Of a stretch of 64,000 nt of DNA, positions 1 through 10,565 are shown piece after piece. The notes under the pieces are model-generated. The model made no database searches, was not told where the DNA came from, and worked only from the letters and a program-made list of their open reading frames with translations. Origin of the DNA: Histomonas meleagridis (lineage: Eukaryota > Parabasalia > Tritrichomonadida > Dientamoebidae); NCBI GenBank assembly GCA_020186115.1, contig WSYJ01000092.1, positions 62,001-126,000 on the forward strand. The letters run 5' to 3'. A program made the translations under genes and the position numbers. Numbering within the stretch: position 1 is the stretch's first letter; the number at the start of each line of letters is the position of its first letter.

Positions 1-1323
1 ATCCATATATTTAAATATAACTTTTAAAAAGAATTTTAAAGAATTTTCTTCAGTATAATATTTATAAGCTGTTTCTGTAATGAAATTCGACATATTTATT
101 TCAATTGCCGTTTTAAATCCAAATGATATTTCTTTTGGATCATTTGAAGAACATATAAAATCCATAAAAATATCATACATAATACTTTGTAATGCACGAC
201 ACCTTAAATAAATATCTGGATTTAAGCCATAGATATGAACTGTTGAGCCAGCAAAAATATTTATAGCCATTTTAAAACATTCATTAAATTCTCCTTTTCT
301 AGACATATTTATTAAGTTTTCATTCCATGAAATAAATTGTATTGTAAACATTTTTTCTTTGTTAAAATAATATGGCGTTTCTCCATGAATAGATACATGA
401 GTTATTTTTCGAAGATTATTTTTTATAACTGAAGTTGTATAATATTGTTCTTCTATATTATTATTTTCATAATTTGCAACATCAAAAAGAGATCCATCAG
501 ATAAAAGAATTTGAACAGAAAAATCTATTAAAAACGCAGTTGTTATAATTTTCTTTAAAAATTTATGGGAATAATAAGGAATAATACTTCCTGAAATACT
601 ATCAATTCCAAAAATTTGAACTTCTAAACCAAACCAAACAATTAAAATCGTGATTCCATTTAGTTTAGTTTTTGCAATAAAATCAATTGTTCCTTCATTA
701 CATGAAGTAATATTAGTAACATTAGAAATAATTTCGTTTGCATTATAAAAATTTACACTTTTCTTTGTCGAAAAAATAAAAAATGATGAAGATGTTTTTG
801 GCATGAAAACTTTTCTTAAAACATTTGTACTCGTATATATACATTGTTCTTTAGGTGATAATAATGTACCTAATCTTGTAAAATGTAAAATTTTATGTTC
901 TTTCTCAATTGCAATACAAGATTGATCATCTTCTGAATAAGTAATATAAGTAATAACATTTCCATTTTCACGAATCATTTTTGAAATTAATGATTTCTTT
1001 TTTGCATTAAAAAATGATATGTTTCCACTAAAATGACCTGTGACAATATCTTCTGAAAGATGAGAAACAGAAGAACATAAAATTGGTTCTATGCACTTTT
1101 CAGGATCCCCAATTTGAAAAAATGAATGATCTCCATATAAAAGAACATATGGCATTGTACAATATTCAGAATACTCATGATTTCTTAGTGAATTAAAATG
1201 ATTTTTTCCATATATACAAATGAGCTTTTCATTATATGAAATTCCCTCTATCCTTTTTAACGAAGGAACAATTTTAAATTCATGTTCTTGATTAATTTTA
1301 ATTTGATGAATTTCAAAATTCAT
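1..1323 (-). CDS. Vps8-like WD40/vacuolar sorting protein, 5' part (runs off left edge)
   Basis: Reading the minus strand from the ATG at 1323 gives 441 codons without a stop to the window edge, so this is the N-terminal part of a longer protein. The first ~300 residues are beta-rich with short repeated strands, as in a beta-propeller. They are followed by a helical stretch (WNENLINMSRKGEFNECF, then a segment ending FAGSTVHIYGLNP). This resembles the point in Vps8, and related Vps/CORVET-HOPS subunits, where the propeller ends and the alpha-solenoid starts with a W...L....F..A...F.G pattern. If correct, it is an endosomal tethering subunit. The assignment rests on pattern memory only. A different WD40-solenoid trafficking protein (Vps41 type) is the main alternative. 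The ATG lies 468 bp from the divergent small gene at 1792. Confidence 0.55.
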   Translation of the reverse strand, partial: MNFEIHQIKINQEHEFKIVPSLKRIEGISYNEKLICIYGKNHFNSLRNHEYSEYCTMPYVLLYGDHSFFQIGDPEKCIEPILCSSVSHLSEDIVTGHFSGNISFFNAKKKSLISKMIRENGNVITYITYSEDDQSCIAIEKEHKILHFTRLGTLLSPKEQCIYTSTNVLRKVFMPKTSSSFFIFSTKKSVNFYNANEIISNVTNITSCNEGTIDFIAKTKLNGITILIVWFGLEVQIFGIDSISGSIIPYYSHKFLKKIITTAFLIDFSVQILLSDGSLFDVANYENNNIEEQYYTTSVIKNNLRKITHVSIHGETPYYFNKEKMFTIQFISWNENLINMSRKGEFNECFKMAINIFAGSTVHIYGLNPDIYLRCRALQSIMYDIFMDFICSSNDPKEISFGFKTAIEINMSNFITETAYKYYTEENSLKFFLKVIFKYMD

Positions 1324-1791
1324 TTTTTATTAAAAAAAGTTTAAGAAAACCAAAAATTAGTTTTATGAAAAATCCTTTTAGCAAAAACAAAAAACATGTA
1401 ACCTATTTTGACAGTATCTAAGTTGATAAAATCATATTTCTTAATTTACGTATTTTGTTAGCACTCGTGTATTGGTTTCGTTTAGGGAATTCCTTTCTTT
1501 GTGAAAGATACTATATGTGTATATGTCGAATTGAATGATTATTTTCGGAAATAATTTTTAATATCTGACGATTTTTTAATATTTTAACGTTAACTTAGCT
1601 TGCTTTACATAACAATTAAATTTATATTATTACGAGTATAAATTTTTTCTCCTTGAAAATGAAGACATGTCTTTATTTTTTGTTGGCGGGCTGATCATAA
1701 CGGTTTCGGTTCTATCTTTTTTTTAAAACAAGTTTTTGACAGCAGTATTCAATTTCAACAAAACGCCAAAAAGTCGGTTAACAGATATCAG
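1324..1791. promoter_or_regulatory. Divergent intergenic region with Myb-like element
   Basis: This is a 468-bp AT-rich gap between two divergently transcribed genes. It contains AACGGTT at 1699-1705 followed by CGGTTC, which resembles the AACNG core bound by Myb-type factors that act as promoter proteins in trichomonads. The same motif recurs in other intergenic regions of the window. No ORF or RNA gene is supported here. Confidence 0.3.
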
Positions 1792-2082
1792 ATGTGTAAG
1801 GAAGTTGACGAACCCTCATCATCATCAGATAAGAAGCCAAATAAGCAACAGGCCCAGGCTCCTTCTCCTCCTCCACCACAACCAGAAACGCCGGCTCCAC
1901 AACCATCGAGCCCACCACCAGCTCCTGTTACACCAGCGCCATCCGTTCCAGCTACACCACCAACTCCTGAAGCACCACCACGCAATCACAGTTCTGAATT
2001 TGTTACAGATGATTCATCATATTATTCTTATGGAAGCGATGGTTATTATACTGACGAATATTATACAACTACTGAGTCGTAA
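1792..2082 (+). CDS. Small proline-rich, Tyr-rich-tail protein
   Basis: A 96-residue ORF with an ATG start and TAA stop. It begins with a short acidic/Ser-rich segment (KEVDEPSSSSDKK), continues with about 45 residues that are nearly half proline (PPPPQPE, PSSPPPAP, PATPPTPEAPP), and ends in a Ser/Tyr/Asp-rich tail (DDSSYYSYGSDGYYTDEYY). There is no signal peptide or membrane segment. Proline-rich stretches of this kind often bind SH3, WW or profilin-like partners, and the Tyr/Ser tail could be phosphorylated; both are inference. Codon choice in the Pro block is richer in G and C than the flanks, and the antisense ORF over it is a shadow of the CC-rich codons. No homologue is recognised. Two overlapping ORFs downstream on opposite strands (2166-2463) look spurious. 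Confidence 0.6.
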   Translation: MCKEVDEPSSSSDKKPNKQQAQAPSPPPPQPETPAPQPSSPPPAPVTPAPSVPATPPTPEAPPRNHSSEFVTDDSSYYSYGSDGYYTDEYYTTTES

Positions 2083-3002
2083 TCTAAAAAATATTTTAAC
2101 CTTAATGCCTTTTTATTTTTTTTTTTAGGTTAATTAAACTTAATTCATTTTAATATTCAATCTTTTTAAATTTTTGTTTTGAGTAACTTGAAGTTTCTCT
2201 GTTTTGTTGTTGTGCACGTACATTCTTCAATCAAAATATTGAAAACAAGTTTTGGAGAAAGAAATGGACAATCTTTTCTGGTTGGCTTTTGTGTGAAAAA
2301 ATTCAATGGTGTAAACGGAGTTTTACACAGAAAAACTTGTATCGTAATGACGTTGCCAAGTGTAAACTTTTTAAGCTCCAAAAAGAACAGGTGGTTTCTT
2401 GTCCACTTTTTGAATGAAATTTCATCCACCGAAACCGATCAAAAAGTGCAATTGATTTTCTGAAACCAGGTTTGTTTCCTGGAACCATTATCAAAGCAGT
2501 GATAATCAGGCTGGTAAAAAAATCGGAAACATATTATGCTATAATAAAATTTTTTCTTAACACATTTTGTCAAGATTAATTTTAACTCGCTTGCGATCCA
2601 GATTTTGTCACAAAAAAATAACTGAATTACTTAAAACGAGTGTTAGTAAAATTCAAATTCCAATAAAATTTGTTATATCATTACAATTATTTTTGAAAAT
2701 AATTTATATTTTTTAAATCAAAATGGTAATTGATAAAAATTTAAATTTAAAAAGTCAAACGATGAAAATATTTATAAGTTTTCGAAGAATGAAAAAATTC
2801 CACTAACAAATGAAATAAAATCAACTTGATCAATCATCTTTTCAAATTGTATTTTTTTAAAAATTCTTGAAAACTGTATGCTTTTTAAAATCTTTAATTT
2901 TTTAATTATTAAAAGATGTTTAATTTGCTTTTTTGTATTTATTTTTTATTGCAAAGCTTTTTGTTTTTTGTGCAAATGACCAAATATAAGCGGTTTTTAT
3001 TC
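2083..3002. other. Intergenic region with CACTTTTTGA stem-loop
   Basis: A 920-bp AT-rich gap upstream of the Sec7 gene. It contains an inverted repeat: CACTTTTTGA at 2404-2413 and TCAAAAAGTG at 2439-2448, separated by a 25-nt loop that ends in AACCGA. A closely similar arrangement occurs at 7005-7045. A second short hairpin (ACCAGG...CCTGG) lies near 2465-2485. No convincing gene was seen; the ~90-codon ORFs on both strands lack ATG starts or family features. Confidence 0.4.
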
Positions 3003-6000
3003 ATGGAAAAGATTAAGGAATCCCTGATTTATTTAGGGAAAAATAGGGGTTGGGAGTCAATAAAATCGCCGTTTAAAAAGGTTGATATTAAAGAACTTCT
3101 TAAAAACAAAGAAACTTTTTCGCATGATTTTTTTTATCCATTAATAATATCATTAAAATCAAATGAAACAAATTTAATCGAAAAATCATTACAAGCTCTA
3201 TGTGAAGCTTATTGCCAAAAGCTTCTTGATTTTATAATCCCAGAAACAAATACGCATATTCTAATAGAAATTGGTAAAATTTTTTCAGAATTTTCACCAA
3301 AAATCTACAAAAATGCCAAACTCCAAATAGTTCGTTTTTCACTTGGCGTTATTTCAGGCGAAACATCCATCGAATCACCAGTACATAATGAAACATTACT
3401 AAATTATTTTCAAGCATTATTCGAATGCACTGTTACAAGTACAAACCATACTGAAGATTCAGCCTCAAAAGCAGCAATCTTTCAAGCTATTATTTCCATT
3501 GCAAATAGATTTGAAAAACCACCAATCTATGATACCGACGAGAAGTTAATTGGTTTTAGTGTAGCAAAAACTATCGTTTTTCGTAGCATGTTATCTGAAC
3601 TTTTTGAAATATTAGATAATCAATCTTTTATCCCAGAACCATATAATGTTTATGAATCCGACGGCCTACTTCTTTTGCGAACCATTTGTACTAATACCCT
3701 ATCCGATAATAAGAATCCTGAATTTTCAACATTATTATCCATTCAACTCATTATTAGTTTTCTTAATTGTGACAAAGAAATCATTCACACTTCATTTGGT
3801 TATCTGAAAATTATACGAAATTTAATTTGCTCAATCATTTTAATCTTATCAAAAACAACATCATATTCAGTTTTTACAAGTACACTACATCTTTGTCGGC
3901 TTACAATGACGAAATATCGCGAGATGCTTAAAGCTGAAACTTCAGTATTTTTTTCGACTTTATTTTTCGGTATAATTGATGGCGATTCACCTGAATTCTT
4001 TAAACTATCAGTCATTGAGCAAATTGGAAAATTTTCAGCTCCATATTTAGCTCAACTTTTTGTAAATTTTGATTGTGATTTAGATTTGCAAGAAGCTAAT
4101 ATCTTTGAGCGTATGATAAAATCATTAATGAACTCACCAAACAAGATAGAATCAATAAAAGCATTATCTATCATCTTAGAAAAGCTGAACAAATGGTCAT
4201 CAAACCAACATCCAAATTCTCAAACCGTTTTACCCTTTGAAAAAACGCATAAACTGAAAATAAAGTATTCAAAAGCTATCGACGAATTCAATTCGGATCC
4301 TGAACATAACTTGAAATCGTTAATTAAAAGTGGTCTTGTTAAAGAAGACCCTAAAAGCATTGCAACATTTTTTCATACGCATCGAAATCTATTAAGTTAT
4401 TCTGGAGTTGGGCTAATCTTAGGAAGTTCCAACAGTTTTTATAAGGAGATTATGCATGAGTATATTGACATCATCGATTTTTCTAACAAGTCATTATGCG
4501 AAGCATTATATTATTTTTTATCATTATTTAAATTACCACCTGAATCACAACAAATTGATCGAATCATAGAAAAATTTGCGCATTCATATTATCTAACACA
4601 TAAATCCGAATATCCATCAGCTTCATCAGTATATGATGCATCATTTGCAATTGTAATATTACATACTGATGCACATAATCCACAAGTTATCCATAAAATG
4701 CAGAAAAACGAGTTTTTAAAGCTATATCGAGATATGGATGAAGGCGATGCATTACCTGTTGAATTCATTGAGTCTATTTATGATTATGTCGTTTCACATG
4801 AAATTAAACTCATTAACTCAACAGATGTAATATCGATACAAGAAGATTTTCGTTCGCAAACACAAAAAGGTTTAGAATCATATAAGAAAAGTATCGATTA
4901 CATTAAAGAAGCGCAAAAACAAATGCGGAATTCAAAACATTCCGAAATTCGATGGATTTCAAACATTAATTCCGATTTAGTACGTCCAATATTCGAAATG
5001 ATTTGGATGCCATTAAATGCATTAGCATCGAATAATTTAAATGAAGATTGTAGTGAAGAATTAATCGAAAGTTCATTAAAGATATTAACATCATCGATAG
5101 GTATATCAGCACGATTTTATATGGAAATCGAATCGACTTATTGTATGTCTGCGTTATGTTCATTTGCTAAGTTACAACCATGGACAACAATTCGATATCA
5201 AAACTTAAAAGCGATTCGTGAATTACTTGATATGTCCAAAACATTTTCATCATATTATGAACCTGTTTGGGAGAAACTTATTACGTTATTTGCTCAAATT
5301 AATTATTTAATGTTAATCCATAATACCACAAATTTAAACAATGAAATTGTTAATAATAATGCGAAACTTATAGTAACTTATATACCATTAACAGAAGTTG
5401 ATTCATTGTTTGAAGCTTCTTCTAATTTCCCAAGTGTAGCAATTATATCATTTGTAAATGCATTATGTAAAGTGTCGAATAATGAATTAGCTCAACATCC
5501 GCCACGGACATTTTGCTTACAAAAAATAGTCGAAGTTACTTCGTTTAATATGGAAAGAGTTCGTTTCGTATGGACACAAATATGGAAACCTATAAGTAAT
5601 CATTTAATCGAAGCTGGTTGTTTCCCTAATGAATCAATTGCTTGTACAGCAGTTGATTCTTTAAGACAATTAGCAGGTCGATTTTTATCTCGTGAAGAAT
5701 TCCAAAGTTTTCATTATCAAAAGGATTTCTTAAAACCTTTTCATTCGATATTACGGAAAAGTAAATCGAAAAATATTCGATTACATGTATTACGATCATT
5801 AAATTATACAATTAATAAATATCATTCGAAGATGAAAAGTGGTTGGGAAGCAACTTTCTCAATGTTAGAATCAGCTGCGACTATTAAAGAAGTTAATCGA
5901 CTTGCATTAACTGTGTTAATTGATATTCTCGAATTACATTTGAATGAAATTATTAACGAGAAATTCATTAAAAATGTTTTTAATACAATTGATAAGTTTC

Positions 6001-6896
6001 TATTAATTGGTAAAAATATTACGTTATCAACTGTTTATATAATTGTTGGAATATATGAACAAATGATGAAATTAAATTCGGGTTTTAATGATTTTAAATA
6101 TTTGTTAAATTGTATTTGCGGAATTATAAAAAATAAAATTTACGCAAATATTTTATTAAAGAAAATGAAAAAAATTACCAAAAATTTGTATTGGAAAGTA
6201 ATATCAAACGATTTCTTAATTAAAATTATCGATGAAAATAAAAATGATGAAAATTGGTTAAATGAAATTGGTTATAAATTTGTGAAATTAATAATACCGA
6301 ATTGTTGTGAACAATGTATTAATGATGGAATTTCATTAATATTAAAATGTTCAAATGTTTTAAATCATAAAATCTTAAATATTTGTGTAATTAATATTAA
6401 AAAATTTAGGAATGATGAAAATAAAAATATTTTTATTGATGTAATTTCTAATTTGTTAAATTCCATTTCTATAAATATAAAAAATAATGAAAAAATCGAT
6501 TTAATGTCTGAATTAATCATTGATTTAATTGATTGTTTTCAACCTAATGACTTAAAATTAATTTCGAATTCATTAAAATCAAAAATAAATCAAAGTATTT
6601 TGGTGATAAAAACATTATTAATAATTTCGAAAAAAGAATTAAGTTTAAATATCATAGACATTAATGAATTCAAAAAGATTTGCGTAAATTTGTTTGAAGA
6701 ATCTGATGAAGGAAAAGTGGCAGTTATCGATGAGGTAACAAAATTGGATGATAAGCAATTCGTAGAGATAGCTCCTTCTTTGGCAGTGAATGCAGCGAAG
6801 GATATATCATGTGGTGAGAAAAAATTAAGTAACGCATTGGCAGCATTCTTCTTAAGAATGTCACAAAAATGTTTCTCGGAAAATATTGTTGAATAA
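3003..6896 (+). CDS. Large Sec7-domain Arf guanine-nucleotide exchange factor (BIG/Sec7-like)
   Basis: A large cytosolic Arf GEF that would load Arf GTPases with GTP on Golgi or endosomal membranes. The Sec7 domain spans roughly residues 430-605. It contains the catalytic glutamate loop (FKLPPESQQIDRIIEKFAHS, cf. LPGEAQKIDRMMEKFA) and the second conserved motif LHTDAHNPQV (usually NTDLHNP). Long helical-repeat regions on both sides correspond to the DCB/HUS and HDS parts of BIG/GBF-type GEFs, and the total of ~1,297 residues fits that class. The ORF is open from an earlier ATG at 2916, but the extra 29 residues are a hydrophobic FL-rich stretch untypical of this cytosolic family. The ATG at 3003 (MEKIKESLIYLGKNRGW) is therefore preferred. 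The last quarter (about 6100-6700) is unusually rich in Asn, Lys and Ile. The stop is TAAA. Confidence 0.85.
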   Translation: MEKIKESLIYLGKNRGWESIKSPFKKVDIKELLKNKETFSHDFFYPLIISLKSNETNLIEKSLQALCEAYCQKLLDFIIPETNTHILIEIGKIFSEFSPKIYKNAKLQIVRFSLGVISGETSIESPVHNETLLNYFQALFECTVTSTNHTEDSASKAAIFQAIISIANRFEKPPIYDTDEKLIGFSVAKTIVFRSMLSELFEILDNQSFIPEPYNVYESDGLLLLRTICTNTLSDNKNPEFSTLLSIQLIISFLNCDKEIIHTSFGYLKIIRNLICSIILILSKTTSYSVFTSTLHLCRLTMTKYREMLKAETSVFFSTLFFGIIDGDSPEFFKLSVIEQIGKFSAPYLAQLFVNFDCDLDLQEANIFERMIKSLMNSPNKIESIKALSIILEKLNKWSSNQHPNSQTVLPFEKTHKLKIKYSKAIDEFNSDPEHNLKSLIKSGLVKEDPKSIATFFHTHRNLLSYSGVGLILGSSNSFYKEIMHEYIDIIDFSNKSLCEALYYFLSLFKLPPESQQIDRIIEKFAHSYYLTHKSEYPSASSVYDASFAIVILHTDAHNPQVIHKMQKNEFLKLYRDMDEGDALPVEFIESIYDYVVSHEIKLINSTDVISIQEDFRSQTQKGLESYKKSIDYIKEAQKQMRNSKHSEIRWISNINSDLVRPIFEMIWMPLNALASNNLNEDCSEELIESSLKILTSSIGISARFYMEIESTYCMSALCSFAKLQPWTTIRYQNLKAIRELLDMSKTFSSYYEPVWEKLITLFAQINYLMLIHNTTNLNNEIVNNNAKLIVTYIPLTEVDSLFEASSNFPSVAIISFVNALCKVSNNELAQHPPRTFCLQKIVEVTSFNMERVRFVWTQIWKPISNHLIEAGCFPNESIACTAVDSLRQLAGRFLSREEFQSFHYQKDFLKPFHSILRKSKSKNIRLHVLRSLNYTINKYHSKMKSGWEATFSMLESAATIKEVNRLALTVLIDILELHLNEIINEKFIKNVFNTIDKFLLIGKNITLSTVYIIVGIYEQMMKLNSGFNDFKYLLNCICGIIKNKIYANILLKKMKKITKNLYWKVISNDFLIKIIDENKNDENWLNEIGYKFVKLIIPNCCEQCINDGISLILKCSNVLNHKILNICVINIKKFRNDENKNIFIDVISNLLNSISINIKNNEKIDLMSELIIDLIDCFQPNDLKLISNSLKSKINQSILVIKTLLIISKKELSLNIIDINEFKKICVNLFEESDEGKVAVIDEVTKLDDKQFVEIAPSLAVNAAKDISCGEKKLSNALAAFFLRMSQKCFSENIVE

Positions 6897-7527
6897 ATTT
6901 TGGTGTGTTTGTCGATATTCAAGAATTTGTTAGAATTTCTTCTGTGATAGTTATCCAATTTGTTATTGCTTAAACTGATGGAAAAAAATCGGCAGTATCG
7001 GTTTCACTTTTTGAACGTGATTCTATCATAACCGATCGAAAAGTGCTGCTTATTCCCCACAAACTGAGGTAACGGTTTCCCTTATTTCAAAAGTGTCATT
7101 CGGATGCCAAGTGGCCAAGCTAAAATCTTTTATCTTGGTGCTCTAAGGTACTCCAACACATAAACTCATGAAATGCATTTCTATCTTTATGGTTGTGCAG
7201 ATCATATGTTTTAAATTTTTTTAATTTTTATGAAAATTTTCAAATTTAAATTTTTAAAAAACATCTTACATAAATTGTTTTTTGATAAAAGCTTGAACAA
7301 GGTAATAGGTTGCTTCTTTTATTTCATGAGATCTCTGTTAATAATGATTTGATTTTTTTTAAATAAAATCTTTTTCGATTTTTTCAAACTTTGACTTTCC
7401 TTGTACTAGGAAATCAATTGATTATAAAATGTTCAATCTCAGTTATTGCACACTTTAAGTTGTGATGTCAGATTTATTTTTATTTAATTTAAAATTTTTT
7501 GAATATGTTTGAGTTGACGCTTAAAAA
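6897..7527. other. Intergenic region with second CACTTTTTGA stem-loop and Myb-like motif
   Basis: A 631-bp gap between two same-strand genes. CACTTTTTGA at 7005-7014 pairs, with one mismatch, with TCGAAAAGTG at 7036-7045, and the intervening loop again carries AACCGA. AACGGTT lies at 7071-7077. The layout repeats that at 2404-2448, so it may be a shared regulatory or RNA structure. No gene is supported. Confidence 0.4.
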
Positions 7528-10485
7528 ATGGAAGCGGAGGGGTTGCTTGAGTTAATGAGAGTTGCATCAGGAAGCGACAATGAAAGGCGTGCACAAGCTT
7601 CCTTAACTCTTCAGAAAATGACGTATTATATCGATAATATTCAACAGTTTGATAATGTATTAAATGCATGCACTACTGAAAGACCTTTACTTCATTTGTG
7701 TCTTGTTGCACTTCGTGATATACTTAATAATCGAGGTGTTTTACTTGATGAATCTGATATCCAAAAACATATGGATTATCTCCTACAAGTTTGTTCATCA
7801 ATGGCAGACAATTTAGCTTCAGATCCTCCAATTTTGAACATGCTTTCTGAAGCAATAGCCATAGGTTACCGACTAATTGTTGAAAGACATGTTGAAACAT
7901 TTAAACAATTATTCAAATTTTATAATGTTTCCAATTCACATAACATCATTCTCCTTAATGTCATGATATCAATTGTTCATTCATTTGAAAAGAGACTCAA
8001 GCATAATTCGAGAAATGACATGGAAACTCTTAAGAAGTCTTGTTCAAGATATTTAACATATGATTATGTTGATTGTGCTTTCAAACTTCTTATGATTGAT
8101 GATGAAAAAATTGTTCAATATTCTCTTCAACTTCTTATACAATGCTTTCAATTTAATACAGAAAAACCTGAAGAAAGAGCAAATGAAATCAAATCAAAAT
8201 ATCGTACATTTTATGAAACACCAACGATTCCTGATCGACTTTTTTTCCTCATTCGAAATTTACATCAGCCTATTAACGGTCTCTCACTTCACCTTCTATT
8301 TTTATATTCGAATGTAACAGAAAAAGCATGGTTTCATGCAAAAATTCCCACACCTTTTAATCAATATTGTAAGTACATTACTGATAATCTTAATGATTTA
8401 TTTGAAAACTCACCGCATGTTAATGATTTAATAAATTTTTTAAACAATTTTATTAAATTAATTAACTTAGAAACATTTCTTAAAGTTGAAGAAAATTTAC
8501 AATTTTTTATTTCAGTTTTTAACTTTACAATGAATAAAGGCACTAAAGAAATAATTAAATTTTGGGGAATTGTTGGCTCAAATAGTATTTCATTACCTGA
8601 AAGCTTAATTGAACAACTTCCAAATATTTTTGAATTTTATATTAAATTAATATTAAATGATTTCGAAAATGTATGTAATGAGTTTTATGAAAATTATGAA
8701 GAATCAATACATGTTCTAAAAGATTTATGGTTAACAGTAAGTAAATGTACATCACATGCAGTAAATTTTTTAGTCACTAAATTTAATGAAATAATACAAC
8801 AAGAAAATTTAACGAATGAAAGTTTCCAACAAATTATAATATTTATTAGATTAATTGATGCATATAGTCAATGTTTTAAAGACCACACAAAGTTTTTAGA
8901 TATAAATGATATATATCGAAGTTTTGCAATTCTTTTAAATTCTGTTTTTGATTATATATTAAGTACATCACCTAAAATTGGGATATTATTAAATAGTTTT
9001 CCAGAATATGTATGTAAATCAGAACAAGTATTAATATTATTAGCAGGTACAATAAAAAATAATGTTTTAAAACAAAAAATGGCATTGATAAATAGATTAG
9101 AAGAATACCTTGGTAAAAATAGGCAAGACATATATCATTTATTTGTTGATCGATTTATGAATGATTTAAATATATTTACGCAATATCCATTTATATTATA
9201 TCAAATCTTAAAATTTGTTGAAGAAATGTGTAATCCAAATATATCAACTACGTTAAGTAATTATGGAAAAAATAATAATTTATTATATAAATTAGCAAAC
9301 AGAGAAATAATATTTAACTTCGAAAATGTTGAATTTCCACAATTAAATAAATTATTACCAATGTTATATAAAATTTATACATATAATATCAATAATTGGC
9401 CCCAATTTTTAGCATGTTTTGATGAAGAAATCCAAAACATTGAACCTACTAATTCCGCGCAAATATTTATATTATGTCGAAAGTTATATGGAATATTTCC
9501 ATCATTAACTACTGAAAATAATATTTTTATGTTTTATCATTGGGTTTTTAGTCATTTAAATAACTTCATTATCTATATCCAATCGAATTCACAAATCAAA
9601 GAAGTAATCCATGCAATAATACAATTATGGTTACAAGTATGTATCCATAATAATAAGAAATTTCCACAAGGTTCCTCTTTTGGAATCGAATTATTTAGAG
9701 CAAACACACAAATACTATTGTTACTTAAAAATACTTGTAAAGATAGTGAATGGCTTGCAATGAAGATAATTCATTCTTGTATTACTGGTAGATATGCTAA
9801 TTTCGGTATTATGAATTTATATAATGATAATTCTTTGCAAGTTGTAATTGATTTGTTCTTTAACTTATTAAATAATTGGATAATTGGTGAAGATGATAAA
9901 AAATTAATTAAAACAACAGAATGTATAATGGGTATTGTCAACATTGGTTGTGGAATGTCCATCTTCGGTAATCAAGCTAATGCTGTACTTGAGTTTTTGA
10001 TACAAAATTTGTTGTTGAGACGTATAGATGTTTGGGGTATAACTTGTGAATGTTTATCTTGTTTAATGGTATTCGTTATGAACGCTAAAAAGTCTTTGAG
10101 ACCATTCTTACAACAAATTATAGTTTTGTTGGATGGTTTAATAAATTTGGATTTCGATATTCCCAAGAATCAACAGAAAAAGGGTCGTAATGACGATAAT
10201 TTGTTAAAGACAACTGCATTTCCTTTGTTTTATATGTGGCAATATGATAGACAAGCTTTGGTAAATGTGTTACAAGAAGTAATTAACACATTCGAACCAC
10301 GATTTCAAGAAGAAGTAAATGAAGTATTCCATAAGCCATTTACTGCTTATCCACCTGGCCCTAAACCATTTGATGATTTCTATAATAACATAAAAGTTTT
10401 CCAAAGCAATATACAAAGATTTCCTGTACAACTATCAAATATACCAACTTTCGCTCCAATATTCCATAGAAATCAGCCTAAATAA
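7528..10485 (+). CDS. Exportin-7-like karyopherin (importin-beta superfamily)
   Basis: A 985-residue, almost entirely alpha-helical protein with no membrane segments. The N-terminus (LLELMRVASGSDNERRAQAS, then LHLCLVALRDIL) resembles the importin-beta N-terminal HEAT repeats, where a bundle of short helices is followed by counting of partial cargo-free subunits. The middle has a TIPDRLFFL segment preceding a helical stretch and a KVEENLQFF region that recalls the exportin-7/RanBP17 layout, and the length (~1,000 residues) also fits. Its role would be Ran-dependent export of proteins from the nucleus. Exportin-4, CSE1 or another karyopherin-fold protein cannot be excluded from inspection alone. 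The start ATG follows a short AT-rich leader, and the stop is followed by A-rich sequence. The ~80 bp to the next gene hold its promoter. Confidence 0.55.
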   Translation: MEAEGLLELMRVASGSDNERRAQASLTLQKMTYYIDNIQQFDNVLNACTTERPLLHLCLVALRDILNNRGVLLDESDIQKHMDYLLQVCSSMADNLASDPPILNMLSEAIAIGYRLIVERHVETFKQLFKFYNVSNSHNIILLNVMISIVHSFEKRLKHNSRNDMETLKKSCSRYLTYDYVDCAFKLLMIDDEKIVQYSLQLLIQCFQFNTEKPEERANEIKSKYRTFYETPTIPDRLFFLIRNLHQPINGLSLHLLFLYSNVTEKAWFHAKIPTPFNQYCKYITDNLNDLFENSPHVNDLINFLNNFIKLINLETFLKVEENLQFFISVFNFTMNKGTKEIIKFWGIVGSNSISLPESLIEQLPNIFEFYIKLILNDFENVCNEFYENYEESIHVLKDLWLTVSKCTSHAVNFLVTKFNEIIQQENLTNESFQQIIIFIRLIDAYSQCFKDHTKFLDINDIYRSFAILLNSVFDYILSTSPKIGILLNSFPEYVCKSEQVLILLAGTIKNNVLKQKMALINRLEEYLGKNRQDIYHLFVDRFMNDLNIFTQYPFILYQILKFVEEMCNPNISTTLSNYGKNNNLLYKLANREIIFNFENVEFPQLNKLLPMLYKIYTYNINNWPQFLACFDEEIQNIEPTNSAQIFILCRKLYGIFPSLTTENNIFMFYHWVFSHLNNFIIYIQSNSQIKEVIHAIIQLWLQVCIHNNKKFPQGSSFGIELFRANTQILLLLKNTCKDSEWLAMKIIHSCITGRYANFGIMNLYNDNSLQVVIDLFFNLLNNWIIGEDDKKLIKTTECIMGIVNIGCGMSIFGNQANAVLEFLIQNLLLRRIDVWGITCECLSCLMVFVMNAKKSLRPFLQQIIVLLDGLINLDFDIPKNQQKKGRNDDNLLKTTAFPLFYMWQYDRQALVNVLQEVINTFEPRFQEEVNEVFHKPFTAYPPGPKPFDDFYNNIKVFQSNIQRFPVQLSNIPTFAPIFHRNQPK

Positions 10486-10522
10486 AAAATTTATGTATAT
10501 GAACAGACATTGTCAATTTTTA

Positions 10523-10560
10523 CCCTTTTTTGTGATTTTGCCCTTTTATAGGCCTTTTTT
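10523..10560 (+). promoter_or_regulatory. CCTTT-rich core promoter candidate
   Basis: Three CCTTT motifs (10524-10528, 10542-10546, 10553-10557) lie within 45 bp of the ATG at 10566. CCTTT corresponds to a described trichomonad core promoter element (M5) that can replace the Inr at the transcription start. The position close to the start codon fits the very short 5' UTRs of trichomonads. Start-site mapping is absent, so this is inference. Confidence 0.4.
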
Positions 10561-10565
10561 GGAAA

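Noticed and set aside
2166-2494. Overlapping ORFs on both strands of 60-95 codons
   Set aside because: At least the largest lacks an ATG, none has recognisable features, and they overlap each other; likely chance.
2916-3002. Upstream in-frame ATG of the Sec7 gene
   Set aside because: Would add a hydrophobic 29-residue leader untypical of this cytosolic family; kept as an alternative.
4591-4602. CTAACACATAA inside the Sec7 gene resembling a 3' splice motif
   Set aside because: The Sec7 domain is continuous through it and no GTATGT partner fits.
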